From: Pisolithus tinctorius
Taxonomy: Eukaryota > Basidiomycota > Agaricomycetes > Boletales > Pisolithaceae
Assembly (NCBI GenBank): GCA_024663395.1
Contig: JANFAH010000100.1
Span: 62,001-126,000, forward strand
Length of the DNA: 64,000 nucleotides
Reading direction: 5' to 3'
Both the position numbers and the translations under genes were made by a program. This document shows positions 45,390-58,122 of the stretch, one piece after another. The notes under the pieces are model-generated. The model did not search any database and was not told the origin of the DNA. It saw only the letters and a program-made list of their open reading frames with translations. The first letter of the stretch is position 1. Every line of letters begins with the position of its first letter.

Positions 45390-47425
45390 TTAAGATTTGA
45401 CCAAAGCCGCATCCACTACTCCTTCCAAAGGCGGAACAACCATTGGTCCAGGCGTCTGTGGCATCGTCTTGTTCGCCTCAGCCACCACAGCCGGGTTCGC
45501 TTTCGCCTGTTGCTTCTGCAATCGCTGCAAATACTTCGATCCTCCAGAATAAAAGAATGCGAGTGCAGAGCCGACCATCCAGAAACCGTACCAGTGCAGT
45601 CGACGCCATGCCTCCAACGAATCCGTCAGTGTGAGGAGCATGAACGGTGTGGCGGCGTAATTAAGGAGTAGGATGGATGCAATGCTGCCGATGAGGTCAT
45701 ATACACGTTTGGCTGTCGTTGTCGGAGCTCCTAGCGGTGGAAGAACAAGGGGACGGAATCCGGAACGGCAGCGACGTGCAGCGGCGGTGATAAAGCCGCC
45801 AAAGAGGAAGGTTAAGTAGTAGCCAGGTGCGATACCGTGCTGGAGAGCGGACACCTCAGTTTCGTCATCACGAACAAGCAACGCTCGATAACACATACCC
45901 AGAAAGCGCTGGTCAAGAACGTTAACATACTGCTTCTAAAACCAGGCTTCTTGCCCTTCGGAGTGACACGTTTGTAGATGCACTCTCTGAGCCAGACGTT
46001 CGTGTTAATGTTCCACGAATCGAGTAAAACCTTGAAGTTGGGAGGGAGCTCGATGGTTTGAATCTTGACGTTGGCTGCTCCTTCCCAAAGTGACTCTCCT
46101 GATGGACCATATCCAGTGAATCCATGACCAGTCAGAATGCTAGCCCCCTGAATCGCATGTGCTAAGTGAAAATTCAGAGGTCATTGCAGACGTCTGCCGT
46201 ACCTCGGTCAACGTCCATACAGCATAAAACTTGCACCGTTCGATGAACCCACAAAATTGGAAAATGACAATGCTTTTAGGAACTTGAGAAACACAGACAC
46301 CTAAGCAGAGAGTAGGCCAAACGACTCACCGTTTCAAGAGATCCTGACTCAAGAACCAAGGGGTGAGAGCGATTCCGAAATGGAACTTTGGACCCAAAAC
46401 TACGAAGGCGCCCAAAAACAGAAGCCCGACGACCATCTTACGGTATGCGACACGCTTCCTGCCGTTAGGAATGGTTCTTCTTGAAGCTTTCTCGGGCTCG
46501 GGGTGTGCTTTGAAAAGAGACCCATCGATCAATGAGGAGTACGAGGCGTAGTCTATGTATGGCCCGACCAAAATGCCTGGGAAGTAAAGACTAACACGGA
46601 AACACTGTTAGAAAGGCAAAGCAATCATGAGCCTGGGTATGGCAGGACTTACGAAAATCCAAGGAATTCCAGTAGAGATGGGTATTTAGTGACGCGTTTC
46701 TGAAGCTGCCACTTGTCTAAGTCCTGTGAATACCTTTTAGGAAACGTTCCTTTGAGAGGAAAAGTAGCAGACGTGTATACTTGCCTCTGCAGGACGTCGT
46801 CCGTCCCAAACGTTCCAAGCAAATGTCGTCAGTTTCATCGTGAGGACCATCTGCGGTCCAGTAATTTCAAATGTTTCATAGCTCAGTTCGTAAAATGCAC
46901 GTATGAGATGGCTGTTCGAATTTGGCCGTGTTGGCTATACACTTTTCTCTATGAACGTGGAACTGGACACGTACTTGATCGTAAGGTGTCCCATAACGAA
47001 GCTGTCGAGTAAGATTGCAGTCAGGAAACAAGGGCAAAGGAGAGGACAGCACGGTGATGAATACTCACGCGAATACTATCCATGGCATCATGGGTCCTTT
47101 GACGTTGGCAGCAATGAAGTACGTCCCAAGGATGCTTGCCAGCAGCTGGGCGAGCCCCGATGGGAGGTTGAGGACGGGTATGAAGAAGAACGTCGAAACG
47201 AGGACATTAAAGAGATGCTTGAGACTAGGCTGAGACGCAGGTATTCGAATGAAGACGCTTCCGAGTGGGTATGCAACCAGCAGACAAAAGACAAGCTATT
47301 CGCACGGAACGTTGAGCGTGCGTTTTCAGTGTGGCGGCACTGAAAGGGAGAAGGTTGGTACTTGCCTTGACTTGGTCGACGGAAGCCCCGAGCGCAGCGG
47401 CTAGCGGGACAAGTAGCGCGTCCAT
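45390..47425 (-). CDS. ALE1: MBOAT lysophospholipid acyltransferase, ALE1-type
   Basis: Nine exons: 47425-47366, 47295-47069, 47001-46975, 46911-46785, 46723-46653, 46590-46330, 46272-46203, 46147-45899, 45839-45390; 513 residues. Seen: several hydrophobic spans, FVMGHLTIN, MVLTMKLTTFAWNVWDGRRP, YPSLLEFLGFSLYFPGILVG, TEGASILTGHGFTGY, the MBOAT Asn motif SWNINTNVWLRECIYKRV, and the catalytic His in TSAFWHGIAPGYYLTFLFGG. This fits the Ale1/Lpt1 group, which re-acylates lysophospholipids in the ER (Lands cycle). Two introns have GC donors: AAG|GCAAGT at 47365 and GAG|GCAAGT at 46784. C-terminus is a Lys/Gln/Pro-rich cytosolic tail. Confidence 0.93.
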
Positions 47426-47992
47426 CGCGATGGAAAGAAGAGAACTAACCCGCGTTCACCACTTTCAATGGAGCTACATATGGTAATCATAGGCATCACT
47501 CTCACGCTGGCTCATCACAACAATCAACCAACTTCGCCAAGCACTGTTGAAGGAGCTGTACATTCTTACACTGCCAGAGTCATCGCTGACAACGGGATTC
47601 CAACCAAGTTGTCGACCCAGGGCGTACAAAAACTTCAGGAGGAGCTGTCCAGGTACAACTGCCTCATATGTAGCCTCTAAAGCACCCACTAATGATTGAT
47701 GATCTGTCAGGGACAGGAACAAGGATTTTGGTCCCATTATCTGCAGGTAGAAAGTCTGGAGAATATACCCAGCGTCGAGAAAAATATAAATAAGTGTTCA
47801 ATGGTAACAACACCTAGTAAAAACATATATCTGGTCTTATGTAGTATGACAAAAAAAGATTGTTTCGCTAGCGATATAACGAATACGAGTGAGTCTATAC
47901 AGAGTTTCGGTCCAACTGGGGTCTCTGCGTATAGAGGTGTACCGAAGAAGTATTGTAACTAGACACCATGGCCACTCGTCAGCTCAGCGCAG
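47426..47992. other. Spacer between two minus-strand genes
   Basis: Contains overlapping short frames on both strands, including a minus frame reading LLLKFLYALGRQLGWNP near 47600. No start, splice pattern or motif makes a gene. Probably the ALE1-type promoter and the downstream end of the next gene. Confidence 0.35.
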
Positions 47993-48602
47993 TCAACGAT
48001 GAATGGCGTGGGATATATCCTCGACTATGAAATCCCTCGCTCCCTCATGCACAGAAGAGATATCCCAGAGGGATTGGAAATCGAAGGACGTGAGACCCCA
48101 AAGCGAGCCATCCGACGATGCATGCGCGTCTTGTCGGAACGAAGAAGAAAACAGGTCCGACGACGACGACTTGTAAAACGTAAAGTGCGGGCGATGGGCG
48201 CCTGCGAGGTGGAAGGACAAGTGGGAAATAAGGATGAACAGGAGCAGTATCAAGACGATCACCGTCTTGGCCTTGGTCGGGAACGTGGACGGCTGGAAAA
48301 GCGAATACTGCAAGATGCGCTCGCGCAAAGAAGGTTTGGGAGAGTCTAAGAATGCAATGTAGAATTCAGGTGTACCGACGGACGGAGAAGATGGCGTGAC
48401 GATGATAGCCGGCAAGGGTGACTTTTCAGTCACTTGTGTAAGGGAAATATCTGTGAGGTCATGAGGAGGGGGTTCTCTGCGGCCGCGGGGCAGGGCGGCG
48501 CTCACCAATTGGGGCCGGGATCAGATTATAATCAAGGCGCTGGGGCAAACGGTGGGCACGGAGGGCTACAAAGTCCCGCATTACAAACTCGTACAGCTCG
48601 TG
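47993..48602 (-). CDS. Unidentified single-span membrane protein, 5' end unresolved
   Basis: Two exons are supported: 48602-48506 and 48450-47993, 184 residues up to the stop. Seen: HELYEFVMRDFVALRAHR, a charged linker, GTPEFYIAFLDSPKPS, and one strong membrane segment (VIVLILLLFILISHLSFHLA), then a Ser-rich tail. A further coding-looking exon (about 48740-48671, APDEKTLLSLCKIDQF) lies upstream, but its phase does not fit the next exon. I could not assign a start codon. No family recognised. It lies head-to-head with the WDR89-like gene. Confidence 0.5.
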
Positions 48603-48942
48603 CTAAAACTGGGATCCCACATACCACGGGAATGCATGGCTGATTTGGCTATGTAGTAGTTGCACCGGAATTGATCGATTTTGCACAGGCTAAGAAGCGT
48701 CTTCTCGTCGGGCGCCAACGAAGAACGAATTTGTACCTTTGAAACGAGCGTGGGGGTGTTAAACGAGTGTAAGGGTTGTTTGTCTGTCGGGCGAGTGGAG
48801 CCGCAGCGACGTAGATTTAAAAAGATGTGAAAGATGGGAGGAAGCTAAGAAAGAGGTCTCCAAGGAAATACATGTTATCGGATTATGTAATGCACCCTCA
48901 AAACATACCCGCATTAGGAAAGTCTCCTCGATCTTTGATAAA

Positions 48943-50553
48943 ATGTCCCTTCTTTGCTCGCCGTCGTGGAGGTCGATCGACAAACCTCTGAGCAGCGCGT
49001 CTCTGCCGTGTTCAAACTACGTGCTCTCACTGACATCTCTAGGCAATTTTTATGCAGCATCTGCCTCGTCACCGTCGAACAAGATCACGCTTTTTGATAA
49101 AATAGGCCTACGAGCCGTGCAGACTCTTCCTGGTCATGAAGAGGCGACAACATATCTTCGCACCATCCACGGACTTGGTGGATCCACTCAAAATACACTA
49201 CTATCGTCCGGCAAAGATGGCTGTGTGAAAGCATGGGATGAGAGATCGGGAATGGTCAGCATCCAGAGTACGTTCGCGTTTCTCCCTTGCATGAAAAGTA
49301 CCGTCGTTTTACGACCGGAAGACATGAAAATCTATTAGTGATGGCTTCTGGAAGACATCCACTTCTCTGTTGTGACGCATCCAGCGATGGTTTTCTGGTA
49401 GCCGCAGGAACTGCCCTCCTGGGCGAGGATGCCTTCATCCTCTACTGGTGAGCAACTACTCATTTTCTGGTACATTGTATGTAAATTTAACTCGTGATCC
49501 TTTAAAAGGGACCCTCGCAACCCGGCAGCACCACTACGTGTTCATGGATCCACTCACTCCGACGATATTACGGCGACACATTTCGGGAGGACGACCAACC
49601 TCCTTTTTTCTGCTTCGTCGGACGGACTGATTTCATTATCTGATGCCCGTGAAGTGGACGAAGACGAGGCTGTGACACATGTCGGGAACTGGGGATGCAG
49701 CGTGTCTCAGGGAGGATGGGTATACGGTTCCAATGAACCCCATTTCTGGACGGCCAGTGACATGGAGACGTTCGGATACTGGTCCAGCGAGGTATCAGTG
49801 TTTTTTCTTCTTTTCCTTATCTGAGTCTCGCGCATTCGACCATATGTATCCAGCTTGACCGCTTACATGACACGGACATCCGCAACCCATCTCTGCACAA
49901 TCAAGGGCAGACGTGGGTCACCGACTATCTCATCAATTGTCATTGTACGCAAAAGCTAGAAAGTGGACTCGCGGTATTCGTAGGATCTAATGAGTTGGTT
50001 CATCTTCGTTTCGGCGTGGTTGACATGAACCCAATTGCTTCTGTAGAGGAGACGCTGCATTGATCACGAATAGCGACCTATCACAGCCCGCAGCTCCCTG
50101 GATGATCCATTCCGTTTGGACAGGTGGACATGTCGGTATTGTGCGTTCGATATTATGGGATGAGCACGTCAGTATGCATTTTCGTATACGTTCCGCACCG
50201 AAGCATCTGACGCCTCATAACAGCATAATGTACTCGTGACTGGTGGCGAGGATTCCAAGGTTCTGACTTGGCGCATACCTGAGCTATGTTCCCCGAACAC
50301 CCAAGGAGAGAGGGACGATACTATGCAAATAGATTCACCCAAGTTGAAGCGCGAGTGGCAAGATATGGATATCAGTGAGGATGTATTTGTGAGTCTTTTC
50401 TGACATCGGCGGACCATCTTACTGAAAAGCCTCGAGGCTGGAAAGAGAATCAGACATTAGTCGTTGCCGTAACTTAAAAATATTCAGGATGAACAAGATG
50501 AAAGTCCTCTTGAGTATACCCTAACTCCTAGCGGAACCCGTCTCAGTATCTAA
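48943..50553 (+). CDS. WD40-repeat protein, WDR89-like
   Basis: Seven exons: 48943-49267, 49339-49447, 49509-49791, 49854-49993, 50047-50167, 50224-50388, 50488-50553; 402 residues. Seen: SGKDGCVKAWDERSG, LLCCDASSDGFLVAAGTALL, EDAFILYWDPRNPAAPLRVH, LLFSASSDGLISLSDAREVD, GHVGIVRSILWDEHHNVLVT and GGEDSKVLTWRIPE. Together they form a compact beta-propeller with the layout of WDR89-like proteins, whose role is poorly known. The tail after about residue 360 is acidic. The short last exon adds DEQDESPLEYTLTPSG and ends at TAA. Assignment as WDR89-like is from memory of family pattern. Confidence 0.82.
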
Positions 50554-50782
50554 AACCACTCTGTACTCAACTTACCAAAAGCAAATCAAGCCTCTGGCGT
50601 TTCGTTCACGAGATTCGGTGGGAAATATGCTCCCATGTTCGAGTAGGGCATATGCATAGATGAGGCGTACAAGTGCAAAAGAAGTATTGTAGATGACAGC
50701 GTTTTGTAGAAATACCCATAGTGCATATGACGGAACTCGGCGGGGCGTGCTCTCCATCCGACCCACGTCGGTTTTAAACTGC

Positions 50783-51566
50783 TTATACCTTGAAACCACG
50801 AGACTTTCGGCGACCACGGGCACGCTCGAACTACAAATCCAACCGTTTAGAAATGCTTCTAAGATGGGACGTGTCATATAAAAGCGTACTTTGCGGCCCT
50901 TGGAGATGGTGTAGGGCTTCTTGTGCTTGTGAGGGCCCATGCCAAAGTGTTTGACAGCCTCACGGGTGTTCTTCTTGCCCCTCAAGAGGACCGTGTTGGA
51001 TCCCGTCGGTGCGCGTAGTGCAAGCTGGTCAAGGGTGAGCGTTTCACCGCCAGCCTTGAGGATGCGGTCCTTGGCGGCACGAGTGAAGCGCAGAGCAGCG
51101 ATCGACAATTTGGGAACTTCCGTAAGACGGACGTCATCGGTGACGGTGGATACTGTGACGATGATTTTGGAGTCCAAGTCCGGAGTGGCAGTCGTCTCCC
51201 GGACAATTCTCGAGAGCGAAATCGGGGGCCTGTTGACTTTGGATAGGAAAAGTCGGTGGAGGATCACCTAGGGTTTTTCTTGAATCAAAACTATGTTAAC
51301 ATGCTAGCGGAGTGGTCATTTTCACCTTGTTGAAATTCGAGTCGGTACGGCGCGCCAAGAAACGGTAGAGCTGAGAAATCGTAAGATACGCGGTTTGAAG
51401 CACGTAGATTCAGCACATACCTTGACGAGCAGGAGGAGGTAGGGATCCTCGCTCTTGGGTGCCGTACGCTGGGATTTCTTGACGTGGTGGTTCTTGATAT
51501 CGATACCCTACACGACGCAAAAATGTAATGAGAATTGGACACCTTCGACAACAGCGAGCTCACCAT
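50783..51566 (-). CDS. RPL18: 60S ribosomal protein eL18
   Basis: Five exons: 51566-51564 (ATG only), 51507-51421, 51370-51326, 51267-50890, 50830-50783; 186 residues. Seen: [95 protein letters not shown] and the Arg-rich end [11 protein letters not shown]. This is a full eL18. The first coding exon is a single ATG followed by GTGAGC. Role: structural protein of the large subunit. Divergent from the Tra2-like gene, start codons 174 bp apart. Confidence 0.97.
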
Positions 51567-51740
51567 CTTGGTCTTGCCGACGTGTGCTGCGTGCGGTGTG
51601 TTGGCCTGCTTCGTCTGGCGCGGGAGGCTTGGACAAACTGTATAGGATCACAAAATAAGGTTTGAGTTCGCGGAGTTTGAATTTTGTGCCCGCTAAAGGA
51701 CAAACAGACACAAACTTGTTCTTTCAACTTGAACAGCCAT

Positions 51741-52777
51741 GGTGAGTCTGACCCCAGCTAGCCCACCCAACACAAAAATTTGACACCCCTCCCCCCTTTA
51801 GTCTCAATACGAGGATCCCGCTGGCCCTCCTCTCGATCCCTACTCGGACGCTTACAACGCCCCGCCCCCGGCATCTGACACCCGTGACCGCGACGTGCCG
51901 CCGCCACGCGGTCGCTCTCGTTCTCGCAGCCCGGCGGCACGCAGCAACGGCTACAAGAGTCCCTACCGCCGCAAGTCTCCCCCTCCCAGACGCCCTCCGC
52001 ATGCTCCAATTGTATGGTATTATTTCTCCTTCTGAATGAACCACCTCTCACTCCCCCTAGGCGCCCGAACCGTCGGCGGTGCTGGGTGTGTTTGGCCTCA
52101 GTATCCGAACGCAAGAACGTGACTTGGACGATGAGTTCAGTCGCTTTGGAAGAGTTGAAAAGGTTACCATCGTTTACGACCAGAGGGTGAGGTTGCTTCC
52201 ACCAGTGCTTTACCAATGCAACCCTTAACCACGTCTGCCGCAGTCTGACCGTTCCCGCGGATTTGGTTTCATCAAGATGAGTAGCACGGAGGAGGCAACA
52301 CGTTGCATTCAAGAGCTCAATGGAGTCGTCAGTTTGCCTTTGATGCATGTTATCCCCGCAATTCTCATCTCTTCATAACAGGAGTTGAACGGCCGCCGCA
52401 TCCGTGTGGACTATTCAATCACTGATCGTCCGCATGCACCAACTCCGGGTGAATACATGGGCCACCGTCGTTCTTACAGGGACACCTATTCTGGCCGTGA
52501 CTCCTACCGTGACTCTTACCGCGATTCATACCGCGACCGCGACCACCGTCGTCATGACCGTGACAGGGACCGGGATCCCTATGGTCGCGACAGTCGTGAC
52601 TGGCGTGACCGTCGCAGTCCCGCACCTCGTAGTGGACGTTACTCACCTGATTATAGGAGACGCAGAAGCTACTCGAAGAGCCCTCCGAGGGGCAGCAGCC
52701 CTCGCAAGGATTTTGATGGCCCGACGGGCAATGGAGCTTCCAGTTCTTCCAACCAGGAAAATGGTGGCCGTTGGTGA
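51741..52777 (+). CDS. Tra2-like SR splicing factor
   Basis: Five exons: 51741-51743 (ATG only), 51802-52011, 52061-52186, 52244-52327, 52382-52777; 272 residues. Seen: an N-terminal RS/Pro-rich part ([16 protein letters not shown]), one RRM at about residues 75-155 with RNP2 LGVFGLS and RNP1 SRGFGFIKM, then a linker [12 protein letters not shown] and a C-terminal RS-like domain rich in RD and SYRD repeats. The order RS-RRM-RS and the GEYMG linker suggest the transformer-2 group of splicing regulators that bind GAA-rich enhancers. The start exon is a lone ATG followed by GTGAGT, so an alternative start by intron retention is conceivable. Confidence 0.88.
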
Positions 52778-54154
52778 AGCATAGGATCTTGTCACAAGGG
52801 CGCAAGAGGTGCACGCTCAAGGATTTTAAAAAATGGTTCATGACGGCCGAGTGGCAGCAGACTTCAAGTTTTGCAAATTTCTTCCATTGTTTGTCTGAAG
52901 ATGCGAGCGCCTCGTCTTCGATACACAAAAATCAAGTCTCAAGTATTTTTTCGTGATCGACTGTTGCTTGTATTCCGTTCCGTCCCCCAATATCGTGTCG
53001 CTGTTATGTTTTGTTACTCTACCAAGTGTTGAAGACTCCCTGGCAAGCTGACGATTTGTCGGTAATGCAAGCGTGAAGGCTGGCGAACATCCATTTAACA
53101 AGGGTGGCAAGCTCCCCTGGTCATAAAATGAAGCAGAAGGCGGCGTGACGCCCGTCAGGAAGACAAGGCTTCTTGGAAGAGCAAAACGTGGATTTTACAT
53201 ACCAATATTCAGTTGAACTGGCAAGATCGACAACGTGCACAAGTCTACACAATAAGGGAAAGATACATGAGCTCACTGGGCGCTGTGGGACTTGCCTCAC
53301 CCAACCCTAGTTCATCATGTTGACAGTTTTGGCGACTGAGCACTCGATGGTACGCCCTGTTTTTTTCTTTGTACTGCATGTTGGCGGATCACGCTGGTCT
53401 GCCAATGGCCATTAGGCATTGTTCGATATTCGGCAGCCGGAGCGGCTGTTGGCGGTCATCAACACGTTGCTTGGCGTTTAACTTGCCAAGCTGTGGAGTC
53501 GAACCACGAGATGGGGATGAAGATGCGGAATTTATCGGACCCCCCTAACACTTACAGCAATGACTAATTCTGGCGTTGGTACAACTCTTCTGTTTTTGTA
53601 TATAGCCTGGTGCAGTGAACGCAGCCGCACGCTCGCGTTTTGTTTTGCCAACTATTGTGATACAATGCACACTGAAGCGTTCCTCTCGGCATCTATCATA
53701 CTACAAAGCAAATTATGTGTGACCGTAATATGCTTGGGAAGGTATATCATACATCATGCACAACGAAAACGGGATTGCAGAGCAAGACTGTCCACGAAAA
53801 CGATAGAGGATGGATAACGGGTACAAATCAGCAAAAAGAGCAAAAAAAAAAACTGTTCATGAGTTGTAAAGTAAGGCAGATAACAAAGTACTGGTGAAAA
53901 CCACGATCGAATCGGTGTATGAACGTGGTTGCAGATGACGAATGAAAAATGACTGTCCTCTGTCTTGTGCTCAATCAGCTCCAGCAACTAGTAGTAGACC
54001 AGTGGAGGAGTTGCACTTACCGAAGTCACTAAACCCAGCTGCAAACAAATACGATAATTTTACAGAAAATACAGAACAAGCTGACCGATTTCGTTCCCAA
54101 ATATGCGTGTATCTCTTGCTATAGTCGATGCTTATTGATGCGAGATGCCATTCA
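52778..54154. other. Convergent intergenic region, no supported gene
   Basis: About 1.4 kb between two convergent stop codons. Only short frames. A T-arm-like sequence near 53500 was checked for a tRNA and failed (see rejected items). No repeat structure recognised. Confidence 0.4.
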
Positions 54155-57100
54155 CTACCCGGCGATCCTGGAAACCACTGTCCCACCGTACTCGAGCTTT
54201 CCTCCTGGTACGAATAACTCCGGGGTGTTCTCGAATGGAATGACCTTTGCTTCATCGTCAACGTTCTCACCACCGATAAATGCCGCCTTCTTCTTTCCCT
54301 TGTCGCTCGCGTTCAGGGACGAAGGGAAATCCACCTGGTCAGCGACTGGCCTGACACCATAATCGACTGCTAATGTGAGTACCTCGCGAAGCGAATCGCA
54401 TACATCATCGCCCTCCCAGTCGATGTCTAATGCGAGGCTGACCCAGGTATAATTCACGGCTCTCGGTTTGATCTTCTTCTTAATCACATTCCGAACCTTG
54501 CCTTTTGTCTCGGGGAGGGAAAAACTGTCATAGGTGCCTTTCCCCCCACAGCTCAAGGCATCGAAAGGGTCATGCAAGTCTAAGGTCTTTGCCTGGCGGT
54601 AATCCTTCGGCCCCCCGATCCCAAGGGCCCTAACACCTGCTTTGAAATTGTCCCCTGCGCTCGCAACAACTCTGGCCGGTGCATCACCCACGAGCGTCGT
54701 AAATTGCGCCTGTCCCTCACCCCTCGTTTGCTCCGTCCCAGGCCCATGGTTATCGGCCACCACCTCCCACTCTTGCACGGGTAGCGCCAAAAGCGTGTGT
54801 CCTACTTCCCACACCTCTCGCCCGCCGACAGTGTCGAGTACTGCATCTACCCGCACGTAGCAACGCGTAAGGTAGGCGAGAAGTGCGGCAACCGAGCCCT
54901 GCTCGGTGTCGTAGGAGGGCAAAGGGAGAGGTGTATAGGAATACGGTTGAAGAAACGGCAGGGGGAAAGGCATGGATGAAGTGGAACTTTGCTGGTGATG
55001 TCCCGATGACGCAGGTGAGGAGGATAAGGACGGTGAAAGACCCGACCCTGAAGACGACGAGAATGGAGAAGGGGATAGACTTTGTGATGAGGATGAGGAC
55101 GAGCGGGGAATCGCATGGACGGAGTGCGTCGACGAAGACATAGACATCCCACCACCGAGCACTTCCGAGGCCACAGACGAGGAAGAGCGAAAAGAAGTAA
55201 CCGACACGAAAAGCACCTCATCCGCTCCCCACCCACGCAAACGCTCTTCTATTCGCCGGAGGACGGCCCGCCGCCTCTCAAACTCTTTCTCTTTCTCTTC
55301 GTCCCTCAGTGCACCTGTAACTTCCAACGCAGGACCGGGCAATGCAAATGGGACTGGTACGTGAGCCCAAACACACCATCCTTCGCGCACCAGGATTTGC
55401 ATAGCAAGTGCTCCTGGTCCGTCATGAGCCCTTAGCACGAGCGCCCGCGGTCGGGAATCCCTCATTTGATGAGCTGCCGGCATGTCACTCTGGTCGGCTG
55501 GAAAAACGCCGCCAGGGGACATAAGGGGTGGTAGAGTACTTTGGGCCAAGCCCCGGCGGAGTGCAGGTCCCACCGGCCCGGAGGCCTGGGGGAAGGTGCG
55601 AATGGCACGATATGCTGGAACGCCACTCAGCGGAAGAAGGGCCAATTCCTCCACTGTAAGGACATCCACGCCCGATCGAAGCGAAGCACTGCGGCCAGCC
55701 GCAGCATCTCCATTGACAGTTACATGTCCGTTCGCAGGCGGTGATGCAGGGTTATCTGTGGAATACGGGGTTCTCCTTAAAATATGTGGTTGTGGAACGC
55801 GGTGTATGCGGTGGCGATCAACGAGGACGAACTGCGCTAAGGCGCCGCTCTTTACAGGAGATGAAAACGTGCGTTCAGAAATCTGCGGTCCTAGACGTAA
55901 TGAAACGCCCTTACCTTCTGCACACTCGTGAGACCAACCACCCAATCACCACGCCTGACAGTCTCCTCACGCACCTCCCACCCTACCTCAAGCACTCGTC
56001 CGACGAATGACCGACCAGGGATATATCCAACTGCGGGAGTGCGAAGCTTTTCTTTTTCGAGGGCCTTCGCCACCTTGGTCCCATATGGTGTGCCAGGCAG
56101 TTCAGACACAGCGATCTGTGGAGAAGGAACGCCCACAAGTCTGGCATCTGTTCCATCCAATCCAACCGCCCACACCTGCACCAATACCGCGTTCCCTCCA
56201 ACATACGCTGGCGGGGTACGATGCGACGTGAATCCGAGCGGAGTCTCACTGTCTTCTTGCATAGCTCTACCTTTCTTATCCTCATGATCCTTACCAGCGA
56301 ACCATCCGACACCGAATACACTGGTCCGATTCTTACTCCTCTTTCTGTCCGCACGGGTTGATTCGCCAGCAACTCCACGCACAACCTCGACACTCGCCAT
56401 CGTCGTCTGTGCAAGTCCCGCACGTGTCAAATCAACGCCATCACCCAGACCAAGTCCGATACTGATTGCCTCGCCCAAAACTGTGCTGGTCCGTCTTCCT
56501 CTGGTAGACGGCTTGGAATTGTAGTTCGTCTCAAGCGCCGTAGATGGGGTAGCGCGAGGCAGAACGAGGCTTGTAAAACCGCGCGTTCCGCTGGAAGGAA
56601 GCGCGTCAAGCTCATCTGACATGGACACATGTGCTGCGAGGGCGTCTAAGGCATTCGAAGGAGCGGAAGTATAGGGTGATTTAGTCGTTGAAGCGGTTGA
56701 ATGCGATAACGGACTCATGGGACGCGATGACGTGGTGCTTGCTGTACGACGATGTGTATATGATGGCGTAGAGTGTCCAGAAAAAGATGAATTGCGCTTG
56801 GCACTCGTATCAGGAAAAACGCCAAGTGAAGGCAAAGAAGAGGAACGCTGTCTGGTCAGTCTTGTCGCCCTTGGCTTAGGCGACTGAGGAAGGGGTAGAG
56901 GAGGCGGTCGCTCCCGGACGGGGGTTGGAGAATGCGATAGCGACTGTGAACGTTTACGAGTGCTCGTGAGGTCAGTCGATGAGACTGCTTTCGATCCATT
57001 GCACTCGTCTAAAGGCTCCTCTACCTCGACTAACACGGTCATACCAACCACGGCACGCGCTACGGGCGACTTGGGCTTGGGGTGACCCGATCCTTTGGAC

Positions 57101-58015
57101 GAAAGTGGGTGTTGAGAAGGGACCGACGAGTACGGATACCTGTCAGAGGAAGGCGTAGTCATTGCCATTAATCTCGAACTCTGATCTGTGATTATGAAAC
57201 GTGAGCCCGATCGTTGGTTCTGTTTTCTCTTCTGTTTTCCGGACGGGCTGGTGACTTGGGGAGCAACAAGCCAGCGGACGTCTTTTGCCCAGTCTTCGTC
57301 TGTATATGTAAGTTTACGCTGGGTAGGTAATTTTCGTCGCAGGGGGGAGGGGGAGCCGATAGGAACCATCCTCACGCTAGGTGGGGATAATTTGTTTGGG
57401 TAAGACGTGGAGTAGTGCATGGGTTCAGGCGGATCGCAGAGGGTGGAACCCAGGGACGCCGTTGAGGATGAAGGAGAGTTGGAGGGTGTGAACGGGGGAG
57501 TCTCCGTTGAAGATAAGTGCTGTGGCGTTTGGTGCTGCGGAGGCGAACGATTGGCTGGCGGGCTATTGGAGGCGGGGGACGGTGTAGGCGTGTAAAATAC
57601 CTCGTTTAAGTCGTCTGGCGTGCTGCCCTCTGAGTTCTGGCAGACGCTGTTGAAGCCGACGCCGCCTGTAGTCTTGGGTGACGAGTCCGACGATGCTCGC
57701 CTGGGATGATGAACTGGCTCGTCCAAGAACGAAAAGACCGCGTGATCCTTTGAAGCAAGATAAGAGGCATTAGTGGGCACAGTGACGAGGGCATAGACTA
57801 ACCTGATAAACCTGTTTGGAGCGGTGGTGCTCGGTAGCCTGAATCCGAAGGTCTTGCGCTATTTGAACGAGTTCTTGCTTCGTCGAGTGGTAATTATCGC
57901 CCGTCTGGGCTCGCTCAGCCGGCGGCGGTGATGTGGTGCCCGAGGCCGTCGTTGTTGCATATCGCCTCGATGGTCTACGCAGGACCTTCTGAAAGAATGT
58001 TTGTTTTACTGGCAT
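54155..58015 (-). CDS. Large protein: disordered half plus MDR (quinone reductase-like) fold
   Basis: Three exons: 58015-57803, 57747-55915, 55849-54155; 1246 residues. Seen: an N-terminal helix (about residues 45-70, TKQELVQIAQDLRIQAT), then about 500 Ser/Pro/Thr-rich residues, likely disordered. From about residue 600 comes a GroES-like region: NAVLVQVWAVGLDGTDARL, VGYIPGRSFVGRVLEVGWEV, RRGDWVVGLTSVQK and GALAQFVLVDRHRIHRVPQ. A Rossmann-like segment follows (LTVEELALLPLSGVPAYRAI, RALVLRAHDGPGALAMQILV), with a Ser-rich insert at about 54960-55180. The order fits a zinc-less medium-chain dehydrogenase/reductase. I see no GxGxxG-type nucleotide motif, so activity is uncertain. Basidiomycete-style architecture; function unknown. 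Confidence 0.75.
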
Positions 58016-58122
58016 CGACTGTGACGAGCATACGACGTCCACATGGGCGACGACGCGTTTTTTTGACGAGCAGTAGTACACACTAATAATGACGTCACTG
58101 CTATAATAGGAAGCCTTCAGCT

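Noticed and set aside
53480..53560. tRNA T-arm-like sequence on the minus strand (GGTTCGACTCCAC)
   Set aside because: No matching acceptor stem, D-arm or anticodon arm could be built around it.
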